A model generated the notes under the pieces. It was not told the DNA's origin and did not search any database. It saw nothing but the letters and a program-made list of their open reading frames with translations. A program made the translations under genes and the position numbers. Shown in pieces: positions 16,847 to 25,911 of a stretch of 64,000 bases of DNA (position 1 is the stretch's first letter; the number at the start of each line of letters is the position of its first letter). The stretch covers positions 13,863 through 77,862 of the forward strand of contig CAZMGM010000009.1 of NCBI GenBank assembly GCA_964565865.1, written 5' to 3'. The DNA is from CBDAPI01 sp964565865. GTDB taxonomy: Bacteria; Acidobacteriota; UBA6911; RPQK01; CBDAPI01.

Positions 16847-17823
16847 TGCCCAACACACGCCAGCACGTAGCCGTCCAGCAGTCAGCCGGTATTCTCAATT
16901 ACTCCAACCGCGGCAAAGTTCTGGTCCAGGGAACCGACCACGTCAGTTTTCTGCACTCCATGATCAGCCATGATGTCGAAAAGCTGGAGGAGTATCGAGG
17001 TCGCTACGGGACGTTCCTGACCCACACCGGAAAACTGATTTGTGACTTCTATTTCTACAAGCTTCGCGAGCACATCCTCGTCGACCTGAACCAGGGTCTT
17101 GCTCCCCGGATCGTCGAAGCCCTGAACCGCTTCGTGGTTATGGACGATGTAGCGCTGGTAGATGAAAGCGGGTCCTGGGACCATATCTCCGTACAGGGGC
17201 CGATGGCTGCTACCATCCTGGAGGGTGTTTTTTCAGTGTCCCCTCCCGCGCAGCGTTACAGGGTTCAAGAAATACCCTCGCAGCAAGCCTTGTTGATCAA
17301 CAAGGCGGAACTCGCTGAATCGGGCTATGATGTTCTACTGCCGAGGGGTGCAGGAGAACCCTGGATCTCTTCTGTGGTGGAAAAGTTTGGATCGTTGGGT
17401 GTCCTCGTAGTTGACGAAGAGGTCCGCAACATTCTTCGGGTGGAGCTCGGAACTCCCTGGTTCGGAGTGGACATGGATGAGAGCAACTATCCGATGGAAG
17501 CCGGCCTAGAAGAGTCGATCAGCCTGACCAAGGGGTGCTTTGTGGGACAGGAGGTTGTGGCGAAGGCAACCCACATCGGTGGTGTACGCAGGCGGTTGGG
17601 GAAATTGATCTTTCCTCCTGGGAGCACAATCCCCGAGAAGGGTGCGAAGGTCATGAAAGAGGAAACCCCTATTGGCTCTGTAACGAGTGGGGTTGAGTCA
17701 ATCCGATTGCAGAGGCCGATTGCGCTCGCTTACCTGATTCAGACTCGCATCTCCACTGGAGACCAGGTAATGGTGCTCGTGAATGGGAAAGCAGTTCCGG
17801 CCTGTGTTGTCGAATCCTTCTAA
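16846..17823 (+). CDS. ygfZ: Folate-binding YgfZ-like protein (GcvT-related)
   Basis: This 325-residue protein begins at ATG 16846, overlapping the upstream TGA. A TTG nine bases earlier is possible but less likely. The diagnostic motif KGCFVGQE is at about 229-236, with Cys231 essential in E. coli YgfZ. YgfZ/IBA57 proteins bind tetrahydrofolate and support maintenance of certain Fe-S enzymes, such as the radical-SAM enzyme MiaB. That fits the nearby HesB/IscA and Mrp genes. Length and domain order (GcvT N-terminal domain, then a C-terminal barrel) are normal. Confidence 0.9.
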   Translation: MPNTRQHVAVQQSAGILNYSNRGKVLVQGTDHVSFLHSMISHDVEKLEEYRGRYGTFLTHTGKLICDFYFYKLREHILVDLNQGLAPRIVEALNRFVVMDDVALVDESGSWDHISVQGPMAATILEGVFSVSPPAQRYRVQEIPSQQALLINKAELAESGYDVLLPRGAGEPWISSVVEKFGSLGVLVVDEEVRNILRVELGTPWFGVDMDESNYPMEAGLEESISLTKGCFVGQEVVAKATHIGGVRRRLGKLIFPPGSTIPEKGAKVMKEETPIGSVTSGVESIRLQRPIALAYLIQTRISTGDQVMVLVNGKAVPACVVESF

Positions 17824-17886
17824 TAGGGGCTGCCCGAAGAAGCGAAACCAGTCGAAGCAGCAGGGCCTGACAAGGCTGTTGGCCTA

Positions 17887-18501
17887 CTACAAGCGCTTGG
17901 CGTAGTACTCAATAACCGACGAGACGTCAACAGGGAAGGGAACGGAATTTGGCTCAGGGAGGGCCACCACGGTCGCAGTCAGGGTCACATCGTCGAATGC
18001 GATCCAGTTAGGACGAATCAGGGAGAGTTCGAGCAGAGAAGTCGTGATGATGTCAAGTTTCAGGCTTCTTTCTTTTGGTCTGACAACATCACCCAGCTTG
18101 ACCCTGAAAGAGGACACATCGGTAGTTCGTCCATTGACCGTAAAGTGACCGTGATTAACCAGCTGCCTGCTTGCCGGGATCGTCGTGGCGTAGCCAGCTC
18201 GAAAAACCACATTGTCAAGCCGTCTTTCCAGGAACTCGAGGAGCTGTTCGCCGGCCGCCTTGCGGCCCCGTCGGGCCTCGGCGACGAGACGCCGGAACTG
18301 TCGTTCTCCCAGCCCGTAGTTGAAGCGAAGCTTCTGTTTTTCCTTCAACTGAAGACCGTAGTCGGAAAGCTTTCGTCGTCGGGCTCGGCCGTGCTCGCCG
18401 GGCGGGAATTCCCGGTTCTTCATCGACTTTCGGGAGAGGCCGGGCAGATTGAGGCCCAGTGCCCGCATCTTCTTTAGACGTGGTCCCTTATTTCGTGCCA
18501 T
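17887..18501 (-). CDS. rpsD: 30S ribosomal protein S4
   Basis: This 204-residue primary rRNA-binding protein starts MARNKGPRLKKMRALG. It lacks the four zinc-binding cysteines found in C+ forms of S4, so it is the zinc-independent type. The S4 RNA-binding domain is at about 93-155 (RRLDNVVFRAGYATTIPASR, then VNGR). It is not within an alpha operon (no rpsM, rpsK or rpoA) and has its own promoter-like sequence, so it may be a relocated sole copy or a paralogue. It is convergent with ygfZ. Confidence 0.96.
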   Translation of the reverse strand: MARNKGPRLKKMRALGLNLPGLSRKSMKNREFPPGEHGRARRRKLSDYGLQLKEKQKLRFNYGLGERQFRRLVAEARRGRKAAGEQLLEFLERRLDNVVFRAGYATTIPASRQLVNHGHFTVNGRTTDVSSFRVKLGDVVRPKERSLKLDIITTSLLELSLIRPNWIAFDDVTLTATVVALPEPNSVPFPVDVSSVIEYYAKRL

Positions 18502-18620
18502 TCAACATCGACTCCTTGTCCTTTCTGCCGGACCATTGCGGGCACGGCTCGCCCAGAACGAATCAACCCCGCACGGCGGGTGCCTTGCAGTCGCTCTTTC
18601 GGGAGCGAGGAAAAACAGAC

Positions 18621-18650
18621 ATTATGGGTGCTTATCGCGGTCCTTGTCAA
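18621..18650 (-). promoter_or_regulatory. Sigma-70-type promoter for rpsD
   Basis: On the minus strand a perfect TTGACA (complement at 18645-18650) is followed after 18 bases by CATAAT (complement at 18621-18626), a five-of-six match to the -10 consensus. It lies about 120 bases before the rpsD start, leaving room for a 5' leader that could hold the S4 feedback site. Confidence 0.65.
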
Positions 18651-18984
18651 CGTCGGAGACTGGTTCTCGTGACCGTATAATGGGGGTTGCCGTGACTGTT
18701 TCCGCGGTGCTTCTTCTACCTCCCGAAAATCGCAACTGTCGCTTCTTTTCACCCTCTCCAAGGCTCGGAGAAGCTACAGTTGACATCCACACGAACTCGA
18801 ATCGGCCAACTCATTGCCTTCAAGATTTTCTTCGAGGCTGTCAGCTGACCGGGCAACCGCCGAACACGTGAGGCTAGACCCGGATGTGCTCAAGCTGCAC
18901 ACAGAGAGTCACTCCCAGGTGGTCATGAAGCGTTATCGCTCCGAGATGGAGAGGATATTAGGCTGGCTGTTATCCCCGCAGTCT
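18651..18984. other. Intergenic stretch without a supported gene
   Basis: Apart from the rpsD promoter nothing firm is present. A plus-strand frame ending at TGA 18991-18993 encodes about 40 plausible charged residues (MKRYRSEMERILGWLL) after a GTG near 18868. It has no Shine-Dalgarno sequence and I do not call it. Confidence 0.3.
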
Positions 18985-19323
18985 TCAGCCTGACGGGTTT
19001 GTCAGAGCATCGGCCAGCTGCCGGAGGAACTCGAACGAATAGATTCCGCTTTTGTGTCCGTCGCTGAAAGAGAATTGAATCGCGTAGTGGCCAACCTGCT
19101 CTGCTCCCGTAACCTGTAAAGGTAACTGGCCCAGGATGGGGAGCGAAAACTGGTCTTCTTCGGGTGCTCTGGGTGTGGGCCTCTCACCATGGCCCGTGCA
19201 GGTGGCACAAGGACAATTGTGGCGAAGAAACGAGGAGGGGAAGTTCGTCTCGGCTCCGTCATTCCAGGTAATCTTGATGTCTGAAGGTTCTACCAGCCGG
19301 ATCCTGCGGGGTGTGGGGCTCAA
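18985..19323 (-). CDS. DUF971 protein (GBBH-like N-terminal domain)
   Basis: This 112-residue protein is essentially one DUF971 domain. Family features are the ITWNDG-type strand near 18-23, LRHNCPCATC with cysteines 37, 39 and 42, and the C-terminal FSDGHKSGIYSFEFLRQL. The domain is found at the N-terminus of gamma-butyrobetaine hydroxylase and at the C-terminus of the plant Mrp-type scaffold HCF101. It lies directly downstream of mrp on the same strand, so a shared role in Fe-S handling is plausible. The gap between the two genes holds an inverted pair of the dispersed repeat. Confidence 0.85.
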   Translation of the reverse strand: MSPTPRRIRLVEPSDIKITWNDGAETNFPSSFLRHNCPCATCTGHGERPTPRAPEEDQFSLPILGQLPLQVTGAEQVGHYAIQFSFSDGHKSGIYSFEFLRQLADALTNPSG

Positions 19324-19325
19324 GG

Positions 19326-19498
19326 CTCAGCAGTCCGTGGTGAAAGTCCCGCAACCCAAAGGGGAGCAGTGGTTTGCTCTCGTTGGCTGTGTTTCTCGTC
19401 GTTGTAAATGACCAAGTATTAACTTTCTCCTCGTGCCTTGCCAGAAAACGTAGTTCAGTGGCGCGCCACCGCGCTTGACTTTTACCACAAACTGCTAA
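19326..19498. mobile_element. MITE-like element with inverted repeat ends (copies 3 and 4)
   Basis: The left end (19326-19354, minus orientation) reads CTCAGCAGTCCGTGGTGAAA in part. The right end (19471-19498, plus) reads GACTTTTACCACAAACTGCT in part. They are inverted matches to the family core and bracket about 115 bases without coding. The right end overlaps the mrp stop codon. The element has the form of a miniature inverted-repeat transposable element or paired REP sequence. Confidence 0.6.
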
Positions 19499-20589
19499 AT
19501 CTCGATCGATATCTCAGAAGGTTCGGCCCGGTTAGCCGCCGCCACCTCCCTGGCAGTCCGGAGGGTGATGTGACGGAAGACTTGACCATATTCGGACTCG
19601 GTGTCCAGCGCGATGGGTTGACCCCGATCGCTGCGTTGGCGGATCACCGAACTCAAGGGAATCTCTCCCAGAAAAGGATAGCGAAGGTCTCGGCTGGCCT
19701 GTCGGGCACCACCATGGCCAAAGATGTCGTCCCGTTCCCCGCAGTGTAGACAATGGAAATAACTCATGTTTTCAATGATTCCAAGCACGGGAGTATTCAG
19801 CTTCCGGAACATTGCAATCGCCTTGGACGCGACCTCGAGTGCGAGATCCTGAGGCGTCGAAACTACCACGGCTCCGGTCAGCGGAATCGTCTGGCAGAGG
19901 CTGAGCTGTACGTCGCCCGTCCCCGGAGGCAGATCGATGACCAGATAGTCGAGCTCTCCCCATTCGACCAGGCCCAGAAAGTCCTGGATCATCTTATGCA
20001 GCATTGGGCCCCTCCAGATCACGGCATCGTCCTTGGGCAGGAAATACCCCATGGAGATAAGCTTGATCCCTCTTATCTCAGGTGGGATTATCCGCTTCTC
20101 AGGGGTGAACTGGGGCGTACTGCCGTTCCCCATCAACTTTGGGATACTCGGCCCGTAGACGTCAGCGTCCATGAGCCCAACAGTGGCGCCTAGAGAATGA
20201 AGGGTGGTGGCCAGATTTGCGGCTACGGTTGATTTTCCGACTCCGCCCTTCCCACTGGCTACGGCCAGGGCATTCTTTACCAGAGGGATCAGACGGTCAG
20301 CCTGTCCGGAGCTCCTTGAGGTCACTTCCCATCCGGACTCGAAAGCGACTGACTCAACACCCGGAAGGCGGAGAAGGGCTTCTTCAGCTTCCTTCTCGAC
20401 CACTTCTTGGGAGGGTGATTCGGGGTAGGGAAAAACCAGGTGGACGATGATGTCGCCGTTTCTCAGATCCAACTTACGAACATAGCCCAGATCCACGATC
20501 TTACCGGTGAAATCCGGATCGGCGACCGTATTCAGTGCTTGCAGGGCCGTATCCTGTGTCAATCTTCTCTCTTCCATTACAGACGGCAC
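19495..20589 (-). CDS. mrp: Mrp/NBP35-type Fe-S scaffold P-loop ATPase
   Basis: This 364-residue protein has an N-terminal DUF59/MIP18 domain (about 10-90). The deviant Walker A SGKGGVGKST follows at 112-121, DADVYGPS at 141-148, and the cluster-binding CLHC pair (Cys280, Cys283). Mrp/ApbC proteins hold a labile [4Fe-4S] cluster and pass it to target enzymes. DUF59-Mrp here plus a separate DUF971 gene downstream reproduces the three-domain layout of HCF101 as two genes. The stop lies inside a repeat-element end. Confidence 0.94.
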   Translation of the reverse strand: MPSVMEERRLTQDTALQALNTVADPDFTGKIVDLGYVRKLDLRNGDIIVHLVFPYPESPSQEVVEKEAEEALLRLPGVESVAFESGWEVTSRSSGQADRLIPLVKNALAVASGKGGVGKSTVAANLATTLHSLGATVGLMDADVYGPSIPKLMGNGSTPQFTPEKRIIPPEIRGIKLISMGYFLPKDDAVIWRGPMLHKMIQDFLGLVEWGELDYLVIDLPPGTGDVQLSLCQTIPLTGAVVVSTPQDLALEVASKAIAMFRKLNTPVLGIIENMSYFHCLHCGERDDIFGHGGARQASRDLRYPFLGEIPLSSVIRQRSDRGQPIALDTESEYGQVFRHITLRTAREVAAANRAEPSEISIEI

Positions 20590-20678
20590 GTTACAACCTT
20601 AGGCCTCCAGAGATCAAGCTGCGCCGCGGGAGTGGTGCCGCTTCGAGCCGGCGGCTGGCAGGGAATCGAGCAATGGTT

Positions 20679-21977
20679 TCAAACAGGCTTCTGGGAGAGG
20701 ACACTTCGCCGAACCGTGTACCCAAGATAGAGCGAAGAACAGGCGCGACCCATCAGTAGGGCCACGGCTGCTGCCACGGCTCCCAGTAGATCCAGACGGG
20801 CAATGCAGAACCAGAGAACCGCCATAATCACCAGCACTTCCAGAATTGATGCCCAGGTGATGGCCGGGGTCCGTCGCAGGGTGACGAGTAGACCTCTTTG
20901 GAAAGAGAGAGCGACGGCCATAGCCGGGAGCAGGAACAGTATCCGCGTGGCTGTGACAGCCAGTCCGGCCAATTCTGTAGGAAGCCCGGACAGCCACTGG
21001 TACCAGAAAGTATGGATCGGTGTAAAGGCAATCAGAGCCAGCCCCGCAGAGGTCACGAGTGCCAGTCGGCGCGTGAAGAGCATGAGGGGCCGGTAGCCTT
21101 CCAACTGTCTACCTGTTAGGGCAATTACCACCTCCTGCAGAGCCAGTCCCTGACTCCGAAACAGGAAGACGAGGGAGTGTACCACGGGTAAGACTGCCAG
21201 AGATGCCACAGCCTCTCGACTATGGCCAACGAAAAAAGTGATCAGCGGTTGGACACCAAGTGCAAGGAAGGAGGTCATGGCCAGCGGGTAGTAAAATATG
21301 ACGATCGCGGGGTAGCCAAGAGATTTCTCGGAAAGGCCCTCCAGGTTCAGTTCCTCAAGTGTCGCACCGACCATCAGACGGCTGGCTACCGCCTCGACCA
21401 GGACACCTGACGAGAGAGCCGCTGCAGCCACCGAAGCTCCCGACAGGAGGCCGGATCCAAACAGCGAAAAAGCGACCATGGCCATAGTCAGCAGTCGAAT
21501 TAGGGTGCCGGCAGCAATTAGGCGGGTTCGATGACGGCGAATCAGCAATCCCTGATAGAAACGACGGTACCCGATCGCTCCAGGCCAGGGCAGAAGGAGC
21601 ACAATGGCCCAGTAGGAAAGTGTCGCGACCTCGGGCGGGAGGCCGATCAGCCGAATCGCCAGCGGATAGAAGACTGAAGGCAGGGCCAGAAGCGCCATCC
21701 CGGCGGTGGCCGCAAGGCTAAGTGCGAAAGTGAAGTTCCGTAACTTCAAGTAAGAGTCCCGGTTCCGCACCAGGGCCGTGGAGGCGCTCATCATCATGAT
21801 CACGGGCGCCTCGACGATGAGGGCGATGGAAAAAGCTACGCCGTATGCAGCCAGGTTAAACTTGGGCTCTGGTAGTCTCGCAACAATGGCGACCAGGATG
21901 GGACCTTCGGTCGCCATCATGACCCAGGTAGTTGCCAGAGGACTCCAGAGGCGAAAAATGCTGCGCTGGGAAAGCAC
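20679..21977 (-). CDS. Polytopic membrane transporter, MATE/ANK-like
   Basis: This 432-residue very hydrophobic protein has roughly 12 membrane segments. N-terminal RLWSPLATTWVMMATEGPIL and the two-half layout resemble the MOP exporter superfamily, in particular bacterial relatives of the progressive ankylosis protein. This assignment rests on overall pattern and I am not sure of it. The substrate is unknown. It lies just downstream of a small membrane protein gene on the same strand and about 90 bases downstream of mrp's start side. Confidence 0.65.
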   Translation of the reverse strand: MLSQRSIFRLWSPLATTWVMMATEGPILVAIVARLPEPKFNLAAYGVAFSIALIVEAPVIMMMSASTALVRNRDSYLKLRNFTFALSLAATAGMALLALPSVFYPLAIRLIGLPPEVATLSYWAIVLLLPWPGAIGYRRFYQGLLIRRHRTRLIAAGTLIRLLTMAMVAFSLFGSGLLSGASVAAAALSSGVLVEAVASRLMVGATLEELNLEGLSEKSLGYPAIVIFYYPLAMTSFLALGVQPLITFFVGHSREAVASLAVLPVVHSLVFLFRSQGLALQEVVIALTGRQLEGYRPLMLFTRRLALVTSAGLALIAFTPIHTFWYQWLSGLPTELAGLAVTATRILFLLPAMAVALSFQRGLLVTLRRTPAITWASILEVLVIMAVLWFCIARLDLLGAVAAAVALLMGRACSSLYLGYTVRRSVLSQKPV

Positions 21978-21980
21978 GGA

Positions 21981-22298
21981 CTAGCGGCGTCTCTCCAGCT
22001 CATTCCGGATCAGCTCTTGGGCTCCAGGCTTGAGGGTGGCTCCCATGTCAAGCATGGACTGCAGACCTTCCGTCGGCATGTCCGACAGTCTTGCCCTTAA
22101 AGCGTCCAGACCCTGTCCTGCCGAGGGAGGCCCTTGATGTCCCGGGGGCCTCTCCTCCGGACGTCCTTGGGCTCCGCCCGCCCCGGACGCGTTCGATTCG
22201 ACCGGCTCCTGAAATCGCCGCTCTCCTCGGGCGAGAGTCCAGATGGTGACCACCAGAACGATCGCTGCGAATACCAAACCGAGTATCAGAATCGTCAC
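21981..22298 (-). CDS. Small single-span membrane protein of unknown function
   Basis: The frame is open much further upstream, but GGAG seven bases before GTG 22298 marks the likely start, giving 105 residues. A membrane helix (TILILGLVFAAIVLVVTIW) is followed by a Gly/Pro/Gln-rich linker and a short helical C-terminal region, DALRARLSDMPTEGLQSMLD. It ends three bases before the transporter start, so it probably shares an operon with it. I recognise no family. Confidence 0.6.
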   Translation of the reverse strand: MTILILGLVFAAIVLVVTIWTLARGERRFQEPVESNASGAGGAQGRPEERPPGHQGPPSAGQGLDALRARLSDMPTEGLQSMLDMGATLKPGAQELIRNELERRR

Positions 22299-22379
22299 CG
22301 TAAAACTCCGCGGGTCAGCTACAGTACTGAGTTTAAGAGTGGTACCGGGTCGGGGTAAAGAGATCTCTGGGCTGAACCC

Positions 22380-22411
22380 AAAAAAAACGGGCAAGCCTTT
22401 CTGCTTTCCCG
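22380..22411 (-). terminator. Rho-independent terminator downstream of ggt
   Basis: On the minus strand CGGGAAAGC and GCTTGCCCG pair with one mismatch around a short loop, followed at once by eight T. It separates ggt from the small membrane-protein gene. Confidence 0.8.
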
Positions 22412-22576
22412 TCAAAACTGATTCAGACGGATACGAGTCCGCCTTCGCCTTAGCGGACCAGATGTTGCTGCAAGTCGATCCAGGTGGAAGCACGGCAGGG
22501 TGACGATCAGGTGTTGCAGAAGCGAGAGGTTCCAGACTCTGCCTTCCATCACGAAGTACTCCTTCAACTGATCGAT

Positions 22577-24346
22577 TCAATAGCCGGCAACCTGTCCGTC
22601 CTTTCTCATGTCGGAAGCCCCGTGGTAGACGCGATTAACAGGGTCCCAGAGGATAGCCTGATAGCCCCCAAATTGTCCGGGCTCCCGGGCAATTTGATGT
22701 CCCCGACCGGACAACTCAACTCGGGTGTTTACCGGAATGCCGCTCTCCAGTGCCACGTGTCCTCCATCCGTCATTTCGCTGCCTGTGGGCTGGCTACTTC
22801 CAAAGTGTCTGTAACGTGCGGCGTCTCCCGCTTCCTGAACGTTCAACCCGAAGTCCAGGATGTTACAGAGAATCTGGACGTGTCCCTGGGGTTGCATGGC
22901 GCCTCCCATGACACCAAAGCTGAGAAAGGGGAGGCCCTCTCTGAGAACGAACCCCGGTATAATCGTATGAAACGGTCTTTTCCCGGGGGCGTAGACGTTT
23001 GGATGCTCTGGGTCGAGGCTGAACAAGGCGCCCCGGTTCTGAAGGACGAAGCCCAGCCCGTCGGGTACCAGCCCGCTTCCGACTCCCATATAGTTGCTCT
23101 GGATCAGAGAAACCATCATCCCTTCCCGGTCGGCCACCGTGAGATAGATCGTGTCCCCGTGTTCCAGTTTCTTTTCCTCCAGATATGAATACCGATTCGC
23201 CCGGTCCATGGAGATCATCGCCCTCTGCCGCTCAGCTCGCTCCCTCGAAAGGAGCCTCGACAGTGGCGATGCGTAAAAGTGCGGATCCGCGTAGAAGCGA
23301 GCACGATCCTCAAAAGCAAGTTTCTTGGCCTCGATCTGGACGTGGAGGTAGTCTGTGCTGTTGTGGCCCATGGCCTGCAGGTCGAATCCTTCCAGAATAT
23401 TCAATATCTGCAGTGCTGCCAATCCCTGCCCGTTGGGGGGAAGTTCGTAAACCTCGTGACCCCGGTACGAAACCGAAATCGGTTCTACCCAGCTGCTTTC
23501 GAAGCCCGCCAGATCGGACTTTTGGAGAAACAGCCCTACTCTCCTGGCATATGCATCCATGATATCGGCCAGCTGGCCGCGGTAAAAAACATCCCCACCC
23601 CGCCGCCCGATTAGCTCGAGCGTTGTGGCTAGATCGGGATTCTTGAAAACCTCGCCCTGGCGGGCCGTCCGACCATTGGTGAGAAAGAGCTTCTGAAAGT
23701 TATCAAATTCTGTGATCTGACCCCGGGCCTGCCGCAGTGCAGTAAGATTTTCAGACAGGTGAGCGGCGATCACCTGTGTGACCGGGAATCCGTTTGTAGC
23801 GTAGTCAACGGCCGGTTGCAGCAGCCTGGCCATGGGCAGCTTCCCGAACCGGCCATGCAGCTTGAACCAGCCGTCCACGGTGCCTGGCACCGTAACGGGA
23901 AGGGGGCCACGCTCTGGTATAGCCCGGGCCGGCCCCGCCTCCTCGAGCATCTTTTCGTAGCTCAGTTTGGACGGTGAGGGTCCACTGGCATTGAGACCGT
24001 ACAACTGCTGGGTCTCCGGATCCCAAACCATTGCGAATAGATCACCACCGACGCCGCAGCCGGTAGGCTCCATCAGTCCCAGAGCAGCATTGGCCGCGAT
24101 GGCTGCATCTATGGCACTGCCTCCCTGCTTTAGAATGTCCACGGCAATTTGCGAGGCCAGAGGGTGGCTGGTCGCCGCAATCCCATTCTGAGCCAGCAGC
24201 GGGCTGCGAGTGGCAAAGGGCCTGCCGGTGACTCGGTCTCCACCGCCCTGCCCCATTACGACCCTGCCGGCGATGGAGGAAAACAACAATCCCGGGAGAA
24301 GCGTCAGGGCTGTCCGATTAAACCCCCAATGCCAATATACATCCAT
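22577..24346 (-). CDS. ggt: Gamma-glutamyltransferase
   Basis: This 589-residue Ntn-hydrolase precursor autocleaves to large and small subunits and transfers or hydrolyses gamma-glutamyl groups of glutathione and related compounds. A signal or anchor segment at residues 9-27 places it in the periplasm. The nucleophile Thr399 is in HGDTIYLTVAD, close to the usual D-T-T-H motif but with Ile and Tyr after it. PTGCGVGGD near 94-101 and the late GVMGGAMQPQGHVQI block are typical. It is divergent from the PQQ-propeller gene and followed by a good terminator. Members of the family also include cephalosporin acylases, so the natural substrate is not certain. Confidence 0.92.
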   Translation of the reverse strand: MDVYWHWGFNRTALTLLPGLLFSSIAGRVVMGQGGGDRVTGRPFATRSPLLAQNGIAATSHPLASQIAVDILKQGGSAIDAAIAANAALGLMEPTGCGVGGDLFAMVWDPETQQLYGLNASGPSPSKLSYEKMLEEAGPARAIPERGPLPVTVPGTVDGWFKLHGRFGKLPMARLLQPAVDYATNGFPVTQVIAAHLSENLTALRQARGQITEFDNFQKLFLTNGRTARQGEVFKNPDLATTLELIGRRGGDVFYRGQLADIMDAYARRVGLFLQKSDLAGFESSWVEPISVSYRGHEVYELPPNGQGLAALQILNILEGFDLQAMGHNSTDYLHVQIEAKKLAFEDRARFYADPHFYASPLSRLLSRERAERQRAMISMDRANRYSYLEEKKLEHGDTIYLTVADREGMMVSLIQSNYMGVGSGLVPDGLGFVLQNRGALFSLDPEHPNVYAPGKRPFHTIIPGFVLREGLPFLSFGVMGGAMQPQGHVQILCNILDFGLNVQEAGDAARYRHFGSSQPTGSEMTDGGHVALESGIPVNTRVELSGRGHQIAREPGQFGGYQAILWDPVNRVYHGASDMRKDGQVAGY

Positions 24347-24533
24347 GATTGGTGAACCAGTCTACACCAGCCGCGTAGCATCTCGTCTTGAGGACGGCAG
24401 GATCCGGTTCACCCGATCCTCCCAACACGCGGTGTTTCTGGGAGATCCAACCGCGCGAGACTTCTGCTACGGTAAGCTGGGGTCCAGTGGTATCTTTGGG
24501 TCGGAGACGTTTCCAGAAATAGGGATTTTGCGC

Positions 24534-25856
24534 GTGCAACGACTGCTCTTTCTGACCCTCGCACTGCACTTCTTGCAGACAGCCTCCATGGCGGAAAGCA
24601 AGGATCGTTACTGGCCCCAGTGGCGTGGCCCTCTGGCCAGTGGGACGGCTCCGGATGCTGACCCTCCGGTGGCGTGGAGTGAGAGTAGGAACATTAAGTG
24701 GAAGGTCAGGTTGCCCGGCAAGGGGCATTCGACACCCATTGTTTGGGAGGATCGTATTTTCATCACAACCGCGGTTTCAGAGGGAGAACCACTGGAACCG
24801 CGTTACGATAACGCTGCTGGATCCCACGACAGCCTTCCTGTAACCCATCGCCATAGGTCGGTTGTCCTCGCTGTTGACCGCTGCGACGGCAAGATACTGT
24901 GGCAGCGGACTCTGCATTACGGAGTCCCTCAGGAAGGCGGTCACTACACGGGCAGTTTTGCTTCGAACTCCCCGGTGACAGACGGCGAACATCTTTTCGC
25001 ATTCTTTGGATCTCGCGGTCTATACGGCCTGGGCCTGAGCGGTGAAATACAGTGGAACATGGACCTTGGACAGATGCAAACCAAACACGCCCACGGGGAA
25101 GCAAGTTCGCCGGCCCTCCACGGCGACACACTGGTCATCAACTGGGACCACGAAGGACAATCATTCGTAATGGCGCTTGACAAAAGGAGTGGGGCACAGC
25201 GCTGGAAAGTAGAGCGAAATGAAGTCACGTCATGGGCCACGCCTCTCATTGTCGAACATGAGGGGGGAGTCCAGGTCATCGTCAGCGGCAGTGGGCGTGT
25301 GCGCGCGTATGACCTGGGAACCGGAGCTGTCATCTGGGAGTGTGGTGGTTTGTCTGCCAACATCGTGGCTTCGCCGGTAGCGGCGGAGGGGATGGTTTTC
25401 GCTGGTAGCAGCTACGACACGCAGGCCATGCTGGCGATTCGCCTCAGCGGGGCCCGGAGCGACGTCACCGGAACCAACCAGGTGGTGTGGGCCCGCACCC
25501 GAGGAACACCCTATGTTCCCTCGCCCCTGCTTTACGAAGGCTGGCTATATTTCCTGCACCACTACCAGGGGATCCTGTCACGGGTGGAAGCAAAGACCGG
25601 GGAAGAACGGTCTGGGCCCTTCAGGCTGGGAGGCATTCGCAATGTGTATGCCTCTCCCGTCGGTGCTGCAGGCCGCGTGTACATTACCGCCCGTAATGGC
25701 ACGACCGTCGTGGTCAGCCACGGAGACACCCCCCGAATCCTATCCGTAAACCGGCTGCAGGACCGGTTCAGTGCCTCACCTGCTGTCGTCGGAGGCGAGC
25801 TGTTCTTGCGAGGAGAGCGCAACCTTTATTGCATTGCGGAGGAAGCAAGAAAGTGA
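24534..25856 (+). CDS. Exported PQQ-binding-like beta-propeller protein
   Basis: Starting at GTG 24534 (AGGGA eight bases upstream) gives 440 residues with a short signal peptide (RLLFLTLALHFLQTASMA). An upstream in-frame ATG overlaps ggt and adds no recognisable domain. The mature part begins YWPQWRGPLASG and contains repeated blades such as GKILWQRTL, YGLGLSGEIQWNMDLG, RSGAQRWKVE and LGTGAVIWECGG. These tryptophan-docking repeats resemble outer-membrane BamB and the quinoprotein-like sequences common in Planctomycetes and Acidobacteria. No enzyme function can be assigned. Confidence 0.85.
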   Translation: MQRLLFLTLALHFLQTASMAESKDRYWPQWRGPLASGTAPDADPPVAWSESRNIKWKVRLPGKGHSTPIVWEDRIFITTAVSEGEPLEPRYDNAAGSHDSLPVTHRHRSVVLAVDRCDGKILWQRTLHYGVPQEGGHYTGSFASNSPVTDGEHLFAFFGSRGLYGLGLSGEIQWNMDLGQMQTKHAHGEASSPALHGDTLVINWDHEGQSFVMALDKRSGAQRWKVERNEVTSWATPLIVEHEGGVQVIVSGSGRVRAYDLGTGAVIWECGGLSANIVASPVAAEGMVFAGSSYDTQAMLAIRLSGARSDVTGTNQVVWARTRGTPYVPSPLLYEGWLYFLHHYQGILSRVEAKTGEERSGPFRLGGIRNVYASPVGAAGRVYITARNGTTVVVSHGDTPRILSVNRLQDRFSASPAVVGGELFLRGERNLYCIAEEARK

Positions 25857-25911
25857 ATGTGCCCCTTGCTTAGAGCCTTCCGGCCCGCGCTGAGCTGGTA
25901 CAATCCGCCGT

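Noticed and set aside
18868..18993. About 41-codon plus-strand ORF (MKRYRSEMERILGWLL region)
   Set aside because: No Shine-Dalgarno sequence and no family; reported only as part of the gap description.
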